This document shows positions 1-8,202 of a DNA stretch of 64,000 nucleotides, in pieces. Origin of the DNA: Variovorax beijingensis (GTDB lineage: Bacteria; Pseudomonadota; Gammaproteobacteria; Burkholderiales; Burkholderiaceae_C); the NCBI RefSeq assembly GCF_007828835.1, contig NZ_VIVL01000005.1, positions 186,001 through 250,000 on the forward strand, in the 5' to 3' direction. Position 1 is the stretch's first letter. Every line of letters begins with the position of its first letter. A program made the position numbers and the translations under genes. The notes below the pieces were generated by a model, which was given only the letters and a program-made list of their open reading frames with translations, had not been told where the DNA came from and did no database searches.

Positions 1-89
1 ACCTGGCGGACCACGTCGCCCCAGCGGTTCTTGACGTGGGATGCGTTCTGGCGGGGCAGTTCATCGAGGTTGGGCAGGATGGCGGCCAT
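1..89 (-). CDS. Phd/YefM-type antitoxin, N-terminal part only
   Basis: Reading leftwards from the ATG at 89-87 the first 29 residues are Met-Ala-Ala-Ile-Leu-Pro and so on, with a segment KNRWGDVVRQ resembling the amphipathic start of prevent-host-death antitoxins (compare 'AKNRLGELLRRV'). A clean ribosome binding site AGGAG lies six bases upstream. The gene runs off the left edge, so neither its toxin partner nor the rest of the fold can be seen. Such antitoxins bind their own promoter and neutralise a partner toxin. The assignment rests on one short motif and is tentative. Confidence 0.5.
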   Translation of the reverse strand, partial: MAAILPNLDELPRQNASHVKNRWGDVVRQ

Positions 90-104
90 GGTGTGCTCCT
101 TTGA

Positions 105-143
105 GTGCCATTATGGCAAAAATAGCAAAAATGGACAAAATGC
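105..143 (-). repeat. 9-bp iterated AT-rich promoter/operator
   Basis: Just upstream of the partial antitoxin gene the minus strand reads as consecutive 9-mers CATTTTGTC, CATTTTTGC, TATTTTTGC, CATAATGGC. This is an AT-rich island in a very GC-rich region. It could be the promoter and autoregulatory operator of the antitoxin; one helical turn or less per repeat would suit cooperative binding. No function is proven. Confidence 0.4.
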
Positions 144-193
144 CTGGAGGAAGCCATTTTCCGGCAATCCAGACGACCCTGCCGTCGCTCGGA

Positions 194-235
194 TTGATAT
201 GGCGCAAGGCCCGCGCCGTCCGCGGGGCCTAAGGT
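194..235 (+). promoter_or_regulatory. FNR/ANR-type promoter of USP gene 284
   Basis: TTGATATGGCGCAA (194-207) is followed by 22 bases and TAAGGT (230-235). That places the box centre at -41.5, as in class II FNR promoters. Predicted transcript start is near 242, giving a leader of about 42 nt. The right half-site (CGCAA) departs from the ideal ATCAA, but the same variant recurs at other sites in the window. Confidence 0.65.
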
Positions 236-283
236 CTGCGAATACGCCCGCACGTGGGCCGTATTTCCGAAGGAGCTTCCGCC

Positions 284-1108
284 ATGCAGACCCCGAAATC
301 GATCCTCCTGCACCTCGACGGCTCGGCCCGCACGGCGGAACGCATCGCGCTTGCGCGCCGCCTGGCCGAGGCCTTCGATGCGCAGGTGACCGGCGCGCCG
401 TGCACCCTGTCCACGCTCATGCGCTATCCGTTTGCGCTGGAAGGCGCCGCAGAGGCCGTGGCGATCATGCGGGAGGGCGACAAGGCCGCGTGGCAGAGGA
501 TGTACGCGAGCTTCACGGCCCAGGCCGCCGGCTCGCCCCGCATGCACTGGACCGAACAGGAGCGCGACGCGCCATGGGGTTTCGCTCGCCGTGCGCTCTA
601 CGCCGACCTGGTGATCCTGGGGCAGCGCAATCCCGAAGACCCCATGGCCTCCGAATTGCCCGGTGACTTCCTGCCGCACCTGCTGGTGGAAAGCGGGCGG
701 CCCGCGCTGGTGCTGCCCTATGCGGGTCCGCTGGTTGCGGTGCCCGGCACCGTGCTGCTGGCATGGAAGGAAACCCCAGAGGCCGCGCGCGCGGTGTCGG
801 CCGCGCTGCCCTGGCTGCGCGCCGCCTCGAAGGTGCATGCAGCCTGCTATGGCGAAGGCGCCGAAGCATCCTTGAAACAACTGCAGCGCTATCTTGCCGC
901 TCAGGGGATTGCCGACGTCTCGCTGCATGCGGACGGCACCGGCGAGGGGGATGCCGGCAACAGGCTGCTGTCGATGGCCGCGGACCTGGGCGCGGACCTG
1001 CTCGTGATGGGCTGCTACGGCCACGGCCGGGCGCGCGAATGGATCCTGGGCGGCGCCACGCGCACGATGCTCGCGTCGATGACGCTGCCCGTGCTGATGT
1101 CGCACTGA
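284..1108 (+). CDS. Universal stress protein, long form (274 aa)
   Basis: UspA-superfamily protein, probably a tandem of two Usp folds. The N-terminal half begins KSILLHLDGS and has diverged; the C-terminal half keeps the nucleotide-binding signature ('VMGCYGHGRAREWILGG', residues about 240-258), the G-x2-G-x9-G type loop of ATP-binding Usps. The start at 284 is chosen for its GAAGGAGC site seven bases upstream; an in-frame ATG at 254 lacks one. An FNR-type promoter lies at 194-235, and the beta-CASP gene at 1140 follows after 31 bases, so the two are probably cotranscribed. Anr-controlled Usps help Pseudomonas survive anaerobic energy starvation; a similar role here is inferred. Confidence 0.85.
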   Translation: MQTPKSILLHLDGSARTAERIALARRLAEAFDAQVTGAPCTLSTLMRYPFALEGAAEAVAIMREGDKAAWQRMYASFTAQAAGSPRMHWTEQERDAPWGFARRALYADLVILGQRNPEDPMASELPGDFLPHLLVESGRPALVLPYAGPLVAVPGTVLLAWKETPEAARAVSAALPWLRAASKVHAACYGEGAEASLKQLQRYLAAQGIADVSLHADGTGEGDAGNRLLSMAADLGADLLVMGCYGHGRAREWILGGATRTMLASMTLPVLMSH

Positions 1109-1139
1109 CGACGCACCGACCCCCCACGCAGGAGCAGCC

Positions 1140-2492
1140 ATGCGCATCGATTTTCTGGGCGGAACCGGCACCGTGACCGGTTCCAAGTACCTGCTGACGC
1201 ACGAAGGCCGGCGGCTGCTGGTGGACTGCGGGCTGTTCCAGGGGCTGAAGCAGCTGCGGCTGCGCAACTGGGACGCTCTGCCCTTCGACGCATCGGCCGT
1301 CGATGCCGTGCTGCTGACGCATGCCCACATGGACCACAGCGGGTTCGTGCCGCGGCTCGTGAAGCTCGGCTTCAAGGGACGGGTGTATTGCACGGCCGCC
1401 ACGCGCGACCTGTGCGAACTGCTGCTGCCCGATTCCGGCCGGCTGCAGGAGGAGGAGGCCGACTTCGCCAACCGGCACGGCCGTTCGAAGCACACGCCGG
1501 CGCTGCCGCTGTACACCGAGCAGGAAGCACGCGCCGCGCTGAAGCGGTTCGAGTGCGTGGCCTTCGACGAGGAATGTTCGCCCTGGCCCGGCTGGTCGTG
1601 GCAGCTCTCGCGGGCCGGCCACATCCTCGGCGCGGGCAGCCTGCGTGTGGAATGGAAGGAAGGCAGCATCCTGTTCTCGGGCGACCTGGGCCGCAGCGAC
1701 GACCTGGTGATGCGGCCGCCCCAGGAGGCCGTGCCGGCCGACTACGTGGTGGTGGAGTCCACCTATGGCAACAGGCGGCACCTGGACGCGGACACCCTCG
1801 GCGAACTCGCGGGCGTGATCAACCGCACTGCCGCACGCGGCGGCGTGCTGGTCGTGCCGGCGTTCGCGGTGGGACGCGCGCAGACCCTGCTGTACTGCAT
1901 CCAGATGCTCAAGCGCGAAGGCCGCATTCCGGACATGCCGGTGTACCTCAACAGTCCGATGGCCGCGGATGCCACGCGCCTCTACAAGGCGCACCTGGAC
2001 GAGCACCGCATGAGCGCCGCGCAATGCGCCGACATGAGCGGGAAGACGATCATCGTCAACACGCTGGAGGAGTCCAAGCGCCTCAACAGGCTGAGCTATC
2101 CGTCGATCATCGTGTCGGCCAGCGGCATGGCGACGGGCGGGCGGGTGCTGCATCATCTGAAGGCCTACGCGCCCGATGCGCGCAACACGATCCTGTTCGC
2201 GGGCTTCCAGGCCGCCGGCACCCGCGGCGCGGCGCTGGTGGGCGGCGCGGACGCGGTGAAGATCCATGGCGCCTATGTGCCGGTGCGGGCCGAGGTCGCC
2301 AACCTCGAGACCCTGTCCGCCCATGCCGACCGCGAGCAGCTGCTGGCATGGCTCTCGTCCCAGAAGGCACCGCGCCGCGTGTTCGTGACGCACGGCGAGC
2401 CCGTGGCCGCGGACGCGCTGCGGCTGGCCATCGAGGAGCGCTACGGCTGGCCGTGCACCGTGCCCGACTACCGCGAGTCGCGCGAGCTGTGA
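1140..2492 (+). CDS. Beta-CASP metallo-beta-lactamase-fold ribonuclease
   Basis: 450 aa, the usual size for bacterial YSH1/CPSF-like beta-CASP enzymes. It opens MRIDFLGGTGTVTGSKYLL, and the HxHxDH zinc motif is His61, His63, Asp65 and His66 ('HAHMDHSG'). Further metal ligands are visible in 'AGHILGAG' and 'FSGDLG', and the beta-CASP insert carries 'ESTYGNR' and 'VPAFAVGRAQ'. The end 'LSAHADREQLL' supplies the last conserved His. Likely a two-zinc RNA endo/exonuclease in the cytoplasm. It lies 31 bases after the USP gene and ends at an inverted repeat, suggesting one anaerobically induced two-gene transcript. The RNA substrate cannot be told from sequence. Confidence 0.9.
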   Translation: MRIDFLGGTGTVTGSKYLLTHEGRRLLVDCGLFQGLKQLRLRNWDALPFDASAVDAVLLTHAHMDHSGFVPRLVKLGFKGRVYCTAATRDLCELLLPDSGRLQEEEADFANRHGRSKHTPALPLYTEQEARAALKRFECVAFDEECSPWPGWSWQLSRAGHILGAGSLRVEWKEGSILFSGDLGRSDDLVMRPPQEAVPADYVVVESTYGNRRHLDADTLGELAGVINRTAARGGVLVVPAFAVGRAQTLLYCIQMLKREGRIPDMPVYLNSPMAADATRLYKAHLDEHRMSAAQCADMSGKTIIVNTLEESKRLNRLSYPSIIVSASGMATGGRVLHHLKAYAPDARNTILFAGFQAAGTRGAALVGGADAVKIHGAYVPVRAEVANLETLSAHADREQLLAWLSSQKAPRRVFVTHGEPVAADALRLAIEERYGWPCTVPDYRESREL

Positions 2493-2494
2493 AC

Positions 2495-2519
2495 GCCCGG
2501 CCGGCGGCTAGGGCCGGGC
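2495..2519. terminator. Bidirectional hairpin between convergent genes
   Basis: GCCCGGCC (2495-2502) and GGCCGGGC (2512-2519) form an 8-bp stem with a 9-base loop in the 15-bp gap between the beta-CASP gene and the histidine kinase gene, overlapping the kinase stop codon. There is no clear U tract, so efficiency is uncertain. Confidence 0.5.
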
Positions 2520-4610
2520 CGCCGCCAGCACCCTGGCCAATGCGCGCGCGAGTTCGCCGCGCGTGTAGGGCTTGCGCAGCAGCTCCCAGCTTTGCGGCAC
2601 GTCCCGGTCGGCGTCGAGCAGTTCCGACGAGAAGCCGGACATGAGAAGGATCGCGAGCCGCGGAAAGCGCTGCTGCGCCTCGGCCGCGAGCCGGGTTCCG
2701 CGCATGCCGGGGCCGAGCGCGATGTCGCTCAGCAGCACGTCGAAGGAATCCGCATCCGTTTCCATGCTCAGCAGCGCCTGTTCGGCATTGCCCGCGGTCA
2801 CCACGCTGCAGCCGAGCGTCATGAGAAAGGTGTGGACGACCCTGCGCACTTCGGCGTCGTCCTCGACCAGCAGGACCCGCAGGCCGGCAGGAATCGCCTG
2901 GTCGCCGTTTTCTTCCTCCGCGGCCGCAGGGGCCGGGTCGTACAACTGCGGAAGATAGAGCGTCACGGTGGTACCCGCGCCCGGCCGCGTCGCGATGGCC
3001 ACGGCGCCCTTGGACTGCTTCACGAAGCCGTACACGGTGCTCAGGCCCAGGCCGGTGCCCCGGCCGGCCTCCTTGGTGGTGAAGAAGGGCTCGAAGGCGC
3101 GCTCCTTCACTTCCTCGGTCATGCCGGTGCCGCTGTCGGCCACCGAGATGGCAACGAAGCTGCCGTGCGCGTCGTGGTCGCTGAGTTCGTTGTGCACCTC
3201 CGGCGGCAGCGCACCGCAGGCCTGGGCGCGGAAATGCAGCGTGCCGCCCTCGGGCATGGCGTCGCGGGCGTTGATGGCGATGTTCAGCAATGCCGATTCG
3301 AGCTGGCCCGGATCGGCGAGCACTGGCGGGCAATCCGCCGCGGCCTCGATCGCGATGCCGATGCGCTGGTCGAGCGTGCGCCGCAGCATGTCGGCCAGGG
3401 AGTGCAGCATCGCATGCGTGTCCACCGCGTTGGGCTGCAGCATCTGCCGGCGCGAGAAGGCCAGCAGCTTGCCCGTGAGCTCGGCGCCGCGCCGCGAGGC
3501 CCGCGCCGCGGCGCCCACCAACTGCTGGGCATAGCCGTCCTGCGCGATGGCGGGCAGTTCCTCGAGCACCTGCAGGTTGCCCTGGATGACGGTGAGCAGG
3601 TTGTTGAAGTCGTGCGCGATGCCGCCCGTGAGCTGGCCGACGCTTTCGAGCCGCTGGGCATGGTTGAGCGCCTCTTCGGTCTGCACGCGCTGCAGGCTGG
3701 TGGCCAGCAGGTTCGAAAGCGATTCGAGGAAGCGCAGCTCCTCGTCGCCGAAGCGCTTGGCTTCGCGCGATCGCACGGTCAGGACGCCGATGAAACGGCC
3801 GCGGTCGTAGAAGGGCACGGCCAGCGCACTGACCAGCCCGGCATCGAGGTAGGCCTGCGGCACCGCGAAGCGCCGCTCACTGCCGTAGTCGGGCACCACC
3901 ACCGGCCGTCCCTCGGCAAACACGAAGCCGGGCGGCGTGTTCGCATGGCTGGGAATGCGCACGCCGATTTCTTCCCCGGGCACCAGGCCCACACCGCTGG
4001 CCACACGGAATTCGAGGCGGCTGCTGTCCAGCAGCAGCACCATGGCCACCTCGACCTCCAGCGCTTGGGCGGCCATGGCGGGCACGTGCTCGAGCACCAC
4101 CTGCAGGTCGCGGGTGTCCACGGCCAGGCGGCCCAGCTGCGCGAGGTGGTCGCTGTAGCGCGCCCGCTGCAGCGCCTGCTTCACGCGGGGATAGGCGCCG
4201 ATGTCGCGGATGGCGGCCACCACGAAGGGCAAGCCCTGGCTCTGCAGCGGGCTGAGCGCGATCTCCACCATCACCTCGCTGCCGTCCTTGCGCTTGGCGA
4301 CCAGCTCCATCTGCGTGCCCATGGGCCGGGGGCGCGGCGCCTGGCCGTAGGCTTCCCGGTAGGCGGCGTGGCGCGGGCGGATGCTGTCCGGCACCAGCGC
4401 GTCGACGTTCAGGCCCACCAGTTCGTCGACCGCGTAGCCCAGCAGGGTGGCTGCTGCGGGGTTGGCCAGCACGATGCGGCCGGCCTGGTCGACCAGCAGC
4501 AGCGAGTCCGGGTAGGAAATGAAGAGCGAACGGAAGACGCTGCTCTCCTCGACGCCCGAAGGCAGCCCGGGCAGGGTGGGGGCGGCCGGGGGAGAAGGGG
4601 GCGTGTTCAT
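2508..4610 (-). CDS. Hybrid sensor histidine kinase PAS-GAF-HK-REC
   Basis: 700 aa cytoplasmic kinase with no membrane segment. Order: PAS (about 20-130, '[18 protein letters not shown]'), GAF (about 155-310), HisKA with phospho-acceptor His in '[11 protein letters not shown]' (about 340), HATPase with '[14 protein letters not shown]' and '[12 protein letters not shown]', and a C-terminal receiver with '[10 protein letters not shown]' and phospho-acceptor Asp in 'VLLSDIALG'. The 'HDFNNLLT' H-box is typical of PAS-linked hybrid kinases. The start codon lies four bases after the stop of the OmpR-type regulator, so the two form an operon. The soluble PAS and GAF domains suggest a cytoplasmic redox, gas or small-ligand signal; which one is not visible. 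Confidence 0.9.
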   Translation of the reverse strand: MNTPPSPPAAPTLPGLPSGVEESSVFRSLFISYPDSLLLVDQAGRIVLANPAAATLLGYAVDELVGLNVDALVPDSIRPRHAAYREAYGQAPRPRPMGTQMELVAKRKDGSEVMVEIALSPLQSQGLPFVVAAIRDIGAYPRVKQALQRARYSDHLAQLGRLAVDTRDLQVVLEHVPAMAAQALEVEVAMVLLLDSSRLEFRVASGVGLVPGEEIGVRIPSHANTPPGFVFAEGRPVVVPDYGSERRFAVPQAYLDAGLVSALAVPFYDRGRFIGVLTVRSREAKRFGDEELRFLESLSNLLATSLQRVQTEEALNHAQRLESVGQLTGGIAHDFNNLLTVIQGNLQVLEELPAIAQDGYAQQLVGAAARASRRGAELTGKLLAFSRRQMLQPNAVDTHAMLHSLADMLRRTLDQRIGIAIEAAADCPPVLADPGQLESALLNIAINARDAMPEGGTLHFRAQACGALPPEVHNELSDHDAHGSFVAISVADSGTGMTEEVKERAFEPFFTTKEAGRGTGLGLSTVYGFVKQSKGAVAIATRPGAGTTVTLYLPQLYDPAPAAAEEENGDQAIPAGLRVLLVEDDAEVRRVVHTFLMTLGCSVVTAGNAEQALLSMETDADSFDVLLSDIALGPGMRGTRLAAEAQQRFPRLAILLMSGFSSELLDADRDVPQSWELLRKPYTRGELARALARVLAAARP

Positions 4611-4614
4611 GGAC

Positions 4615-5364
4615 TCAGCCCTGGACGACGGGCGGAACCAGGATGTAGCCCGCGCCGCGCACCGACTTGACGATCTGCGGATCGTCCGGGTCGGCCTCGA
4701 TCTTCTTGCGCAGCCGGCCGACCTGCACGTCGATCGTGCGGTCGAAGGGCGCGGCCTCGCGTCCGCGCGTCTGCTCGAGCAGGAAGTCGCGCGAGAGCAC
4801 GCGTCCGGGGTGCCGCGCAAATGCGCTGAGCAGGTCGAATTCGCCGCCGGTGAGCGCCACGCTCTGTCCCTGCGGGTTCGTGAGGCTGCGGGCCGCGAGG
4901 TCGAGCTGCCAGCCGGCAAAGCGCAGCCTGTCGGTCGAGGCAAGGCCGGCCGGCGCGGCCGGGGCGGGCACGCCGGCCGCCGGTGCCTCGTCGGGCGCCA
5001 GGCGCCGGAGCACGGCCTTGACCCGCGCCACCAGCTCGCGCAGGTCGAAGGGCTTCGTCACGTAGTCGTCCGCGCCGACCTCCAGGCCGACGACCTTGTC
5101 CACCGCATCGCCGCGGCCGGTGACGATGACCAGGCCGCAGCGCCAGTTCTCGCGCATGCGCCGGGCGATGGAGAAGCCGTCCTCGCCGGGCAGACCGAGG
5201 TCGAGCAGCACGAGGTCGGCCGGGTCGCTGTCCATCAGCGTCATGAGGGACCTGCCGTCGTGCAGCTGGGTCACGCGGAAACCATGGCTTTGGAGGTAGT
5301 TGGCCAGCAGCTGCGTGATGTCGATCTCGTCGTCGAGTACCGCGATGTGAAAGGCGGATTTCAT
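4615..5364 (-). CDS. OmpR/PhoB-type response regulator
   Basis: 249 aa. The receiver domain (1-120) has the acidic pair in 'VLDDEID', phospho-acceptor Asp in 'LVLLDLGLPGEDG', and Thr and Lys in 'VTGRG' and 'YVTKPF'. A linker rich in Ala/Pro leads to a winged-helix DNA-binding domain (about 150-245) with 'LTGGEFDLLSAF' and 'VQVGRLRKKIEADP'. It is the first gene of a two-gene operon with the hybrid kinase that follows after four bases and is the likely phosphodonor. Targets are unknown; no divergent target gene is adjacent. Confidence 0.92.
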   Translation of the reverse strand: MKSAFHIAVLDDEIDITQLLANYLQSHGFRVTQLHDGRSLMTLMDSDPADLVLLDLGLPGEDGFSIARRMRENWRCGLVIVTGRGDAVDKVVGLEVGADDYVTKPFDLRELVARVKAVLRRLAPDEAPAAGVPAPAAPAGLASTDRLRFAGWQLDLAARSLTNPQGQSVALTGGEFDLLSAFARHPGRVLSRDFLLEQTRGREAAPFDRTIDVQVGRLRKKIEADPDDPQIVKSVRGAGYILVPPVVQG

Positions 5365-5486
5365 TCGGAAGGCGTGGATTCGAATGTCACAGCAATGTTA
5401 AGAACTGTACAAGCGTAGCACGCACCGCCCGGTGCGCGGCACGCCATTCTTGCCGCCACGGTCAGCGTGCCCAGTGCCGGGCCCTC

Positions 5487-6518
5487 CTATGGCGCATCGG
5501 TGATCCGCATGACGACGCGTCCTTCGACGCGGCCCTGCCGCAGGCGGTCGAGCACGGTGTTGATGTTGTCGAGGCTGTCCTCGGTGCACACGGTCCGCAC
5601 CTTGCCTTCGCCGGCGAATTCCAGTGCTTCCTGCAGGTCCTTGCGCGTGCCGACGATCGAGCCTCGCACCGTCTTGGCGTTGAGCACCATGTCGAAGATC
5701 GGCAGCGGAAAGTCGCCGGGCGGCAGGCCGACGAGGGCCATGGTGCCGCGCTTGTGCAGCATGCCCAGGGCCTGGCCGAAGGCGCTGCGCGACACCGCGG
5801 TGACCAACACGCCGTGCGCGCCGCGCAAGGTGCGCTGCAACTGCGCCACCGGGTCCTCGGTGGCGGCGTTGATGACCATGTCCGCGCCGAGCGCCTTCGC
5901 CAGCTGCAGCTGGCCGTCGTGGATGTCGACGCCCACCACGTGAAAGCCCATGGCCTTCGCGTACTGCACCGCAAGATGCCCGAGCCCCCCGACGCCCGAG
6001 ATCACCACCCAGTCGCCCGGCTTGCAGTCGAGCATCTTCAGGCCCTTGTAGACCGTGACGCCGGCGCACAGCACCGGCGCGATCTCGGTGAAGCCCACGT
6101 TGGCAGGCAGCCGCCCGACGTAGCCGGGGTCGGCGAGCACGTACTCGGCGTAGCCGCCATTGACGGTGTAGCCGGTCATCTGCTGGTGGTCGCACAGCGT
6201 TTCCCAGCCGGTGATGCAGTGTTCGCAGTGCCCGCAGGCCGTGTGCAGCCAGGGCACGCCCACGCGGTCGCCTTCCTTCACGTCCTTCACGCCGGCACCG
6301 ACGGCCGCGACGAAGCCGACACCTTCGTGGCCGGGAATGAAGGGCAGCGAAGGCTTCACGGGCCAGTCGCCGTCGGCGGCGTGCAGGTCGGTGTGGCACA
6401 CGCCCGACGCGACCACTTTCACGAGCACCTGGCCGGGCGCGACCTCGGGAACGGGTACGTCCTCGATCTGCAGGGGGCGGCCGAATTCCCGTACGACGGC
6501 GGCTTTCATGGTTTGCAT
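5487..6518 (-). CDS. adhP: Zinc-dependent alcohol dehydrogenase
   Basis: 343 aa medium-chain dehydrogenase of the AdhP type, oxidising primary alcohols or reducing aldehydes with NAD(H). Catalytic zinc ligands sit in 'SGVCHTDLHA' and 'GHEGVG'; four structural-zinc cysteines lie in 'CGHCEHC' and the following 'WETLC'. The Rossmann motif is 'GVGGLGHLAVQYAKAMG'. Length and order match the family. It is the last gene of USP-BON-adhP (12-base gap to the BON stop), under the FNR-type box at 7771-7784. This suits fermentative redox balancing when oxygen or nitrate is short. Confidence 0.93.
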   Translation of the reverse strand: MQTMKAAVVREFGRPLQIEDVPVPEVAPGQVLVKVVASGVCHTDLHAADGDWPVKPSLPFIPGHEGVGFVAAVGAGVKDVKEGDRVGVPWLHTACGHCEHCITGWETLCDHQQMTGYTVNGGYAEYVLADPGYVGRLPANVGFTEIAPVLCAGVTVYKGLKMLDCKPGDWVVISGVGGLGHLAVQYAKAMGFHVVGVDIHDGQLQLAKALGADMVINAATEDPVAQLQRTLRGAHGVLVTAVSRSAFGQALGMLHKRGTMALVGLPPGDFPLPIFDMVLNAKTVRGSIVGTRKDLQEALEFAGEGKVRTVCTEDSLDNINTVLDRLRQGRVEGRVVMRITDAP

Positions 6519-6530
6519 CGCTTCTGTTCC

Positions 6531-7184
6531 TCAGGCCTCCACGGCCAGTTCGTTGACCACCGAAACCACGCCGGGCGCGGACCATGCGGCGCCGCGGACC
6601 GCCTCGAGCTCCGCCCAGGAGCGCACCTTGCCGCGCAGCACGACCTGCGAGCCGTTCACGTCGACCGCGACTTGCCGCGGCGCGTCGTGGAACACGCGCA
6701 CGAGCGCGTCCTGCACCTGCCGCTCCACGTCCGCGGAGCACACCTGCAGCCTGATCTTCACCAGGTTCGTGAGGCCGGTGACGCCCAGCAGGTTGCGGAC
6801 CGTCGATTCGGCGGCCCGGCGCTGGTAGTCCCAGTCGACTTCGCCGGTCAGCGTGACCCATCCGCCCTCGACCATCGGCCGGACCGCGTCGCGGGGCACC
6901 TGCACATTCCATTCGAGTGCGTGGCCGACGGCCTGCGCGATGTCGGCGTCGGTGCGCTCGAGGCCGGCGGCCAGCTTCACCGAGGTCTCGACGGCCAGCG
7001 CCTTCACGCCGCCGACGCGCAGCACGGCCTGTTCTGCCGCGAGCTTTTCGGCGTAGCTGCCGAGATGGCCCGTCAGCGTGACCACGCCGTGGTTGACGAT
7101 GACGCCCAAGCCGGCCGCGGAGACGGCCGGATCCCATGCCAGTTCGGCCTGGATGTCTGCCCTGAGTTGTGTATCGGATTTCAT
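6531..7184 (-). CDS. Triple BON-domain protein (first copy)
   Basis: 217 aa with three consecutive BON domains of about 70 residues each, showing the repeating pattern 'GVVTLTGHLGSYAEK', 'GWVTLTGEVDWDYQR' and 'SQVVLRGKVRSWAE'. There is no signal peptide, so it is predicted cytoplasmic, unlike OsmY. The start at 7184 is chosen for AGGAATCCA immediately before it and because upstream residues are out of character. A close paralogue of the same length lies at 10631-11284. BON domains bind phospholipids or other hydrophobic ligands; the role of cytoplasmic triple-BON proteins beside stress genes is unsettled. Middle gene of USP-BON-adhP. Confidence 0.88.
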   Translation of the reverse strand: MKSDTQLRADIQAELAWDPAVSAAGLGVIVNHGVVTLTGHLGSYAEKLAAEQAVLRVGGVKALAVETSVKLAAGLERTDADIAQAVGHALEWNVQVPRDAVRPMVEGGWVTLTGEVDWDYQRRAAESTVRNLLGVTGLTNLVKIRLQVCSADVERQVQDALVRVFHDAPRQVAVDVNGSQVVLRGKVRSWAELEAVRGAAWSAPGVVSVVNELAVEA

Positions 7185-7224
7185 TGGATTCCTGTAGATG
7201 GAGGGGGCTGCGGCACCGGGGCGC

Positions 7225-7677
7225 TCAGCCGCCTGCTTCCTGGCGCACCAGCAGCACGGACACCGGGCTGCCGTGCACGACGAGGTCGGCGTCGCTGCCG
7301 AGCGCGAGGCGGCTGAAGCCGCGCCGCCCATGGGTGCCCATCACGACCAGGTCGCATGCGGCGGTCTTGGCCTCTTCGATCACGACGTCGGCGATCCGCC
7401 CCCGCGTGACCTCGCGCAGGACGGTGTCGGCTTCCACTTCGGAGTGCGATGCGGCGGCCTTGCCGGCTGCCAGCACGGATTCCCCGTAGGCCCGCATCTT
7501 CTGCAGGCCGGCGTCGAAGCTGGAGATGGTCGACATCTCCATCAGCATCGGAAAGTCGTCGATGACGTGAAGCAGGCGCAGTTTTCCTTTCTGCTCGGCC
7601 GCCAGGCGGATGGCCTCGCGCAAGCCGCGTTCCGCCGTGGGGCTGCCATCGATGGGAACAAGAATGCGGTGGTACAT
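7225..7677 (-). CDS. Universal stress protein, short form (150 aa)
   Basis: A single Usp domain starting MYHRILVPIDGS with the ATP-binding loop 'VMGTHGRRGFSRLALGSDAD' near residues 115-135. The size equals canonical UspA-type monomers, which dimerise. The start is at 7677 because homologous proteins begin at this Met and GGAAGACAGCGCC precedes it. It is the first gene of a three-gene set with the BON protein (gap 40 bases) and adhP, about 95 bases downstream of an FNR-type box. Confidence 0.92.
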   Translation of the reverse strand: MYHRILVPIDGSPTAERGLREAIRLAAEQKGKLRLLHVIDDFPMLMEMSTISSFDAGLQKMRAYGESVLAAGKAAASHSEVEADTVLREVTRGRIADVVIEEAKTAACDLVVMGTHGRRGFSRLALGSDADLVVHGSPVSVLLVRQEAGG

Positions 7678-7742
7678 GGCGCTGTCTTCCTCTCGGCCGG
7701 ACTGAAGGGGCGTCCGCCACCGGCCGATTGGCGGACACGTCG

Positions 7743-7784
7743 ATTCTTCGGCCGGCCCGCGCGCGCGGACTTGCGCCATGTCAA
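7743..7784 (-). promoter_or_regulatory. FNR/ANR-type promoter of USP-BON-adhP
   Basis: On the minus strand TTGACATGGCGCAA (7784-7771), 22 bases, then AAGAAT (7748-7743). Only the key A and T of the -10 hexamer are kept, so activator dependence is expected. The identical 14-mer occurs at 47457-47470 near the OsmC gene. Confidence 0.55.
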
Positions 7785-7827
7785 GCCAGCGGCAGGGAAC
7801 CGGGCGGCGGTCGGTGCCGGATGGCGC

Positions 7828-8202
7828 TCAGCGGTGCCGGGCCCGCTCGGCCGCGGCCTGGCAGGCGGCGCAGCGGATGGCCATCGGCTGCGCCAGCAGC
7901 CGTTCGCGCGGAATGTCTTCGCCGCAGTCGGTGCAGATGCCGTAGCGGCCTTCGGACATGCGTTGCTGCGCTTGCTCGATCTCGCTCAGCCGCCGGCGGT
8001 CGACCTCGATCTCCGCGAAGCGCACGTCGTCCTGGCGCTCGGTCTCGGCCTCGTCGGCATGGCTTCGGACCTCGTGCGCGTCGTCGGCCGCGGCTGGCGG
8101 AACGCCGGGGGCGCTTGCGCGCAGATCATCCAGTGCCTGGCTCTTCAGGAATTCGAGCTTCCGGGCCAGCATGTCGCGGTCGCTTGCGTTCAGGTGTTTC
8201 AT
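7828..8202 (-). CDS. DksA/TraR-family C4 zinc-finger protein
   Basis: 124 aa. An N-terminal coiled-coil rich in Glu/Arg ('RRRLSEIEQAQQRMSEGRYG') is followed by a C4 zinc finger with Cys90, Cys93, Cys111 and Cys114 ('CTDCGEDIP', 'CAAC'). This is the DksA/YbiI architecture; such proteins bind RNA polymerase through its secondary channel or act as small zinc proteins. The acidic tip typical of DksA is not obvious, so a true ppGpp cofactor role is unproven. Its ATG overlaps the stop of the Deg-like protease (ATGA), implying translational coupling. Confidence 0.85.
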   Translation of the reverse strand: MKHLNASDRDMLARKLEFLKSQALDDLRASAPGVPPAAADDAHEVRSHADEAETERQDDVRFAEIEVDRRRLSEIEQAQQRMSEGRYGICTDCGEDIPRERLLAQPMAIRCAACQAAAERARHR

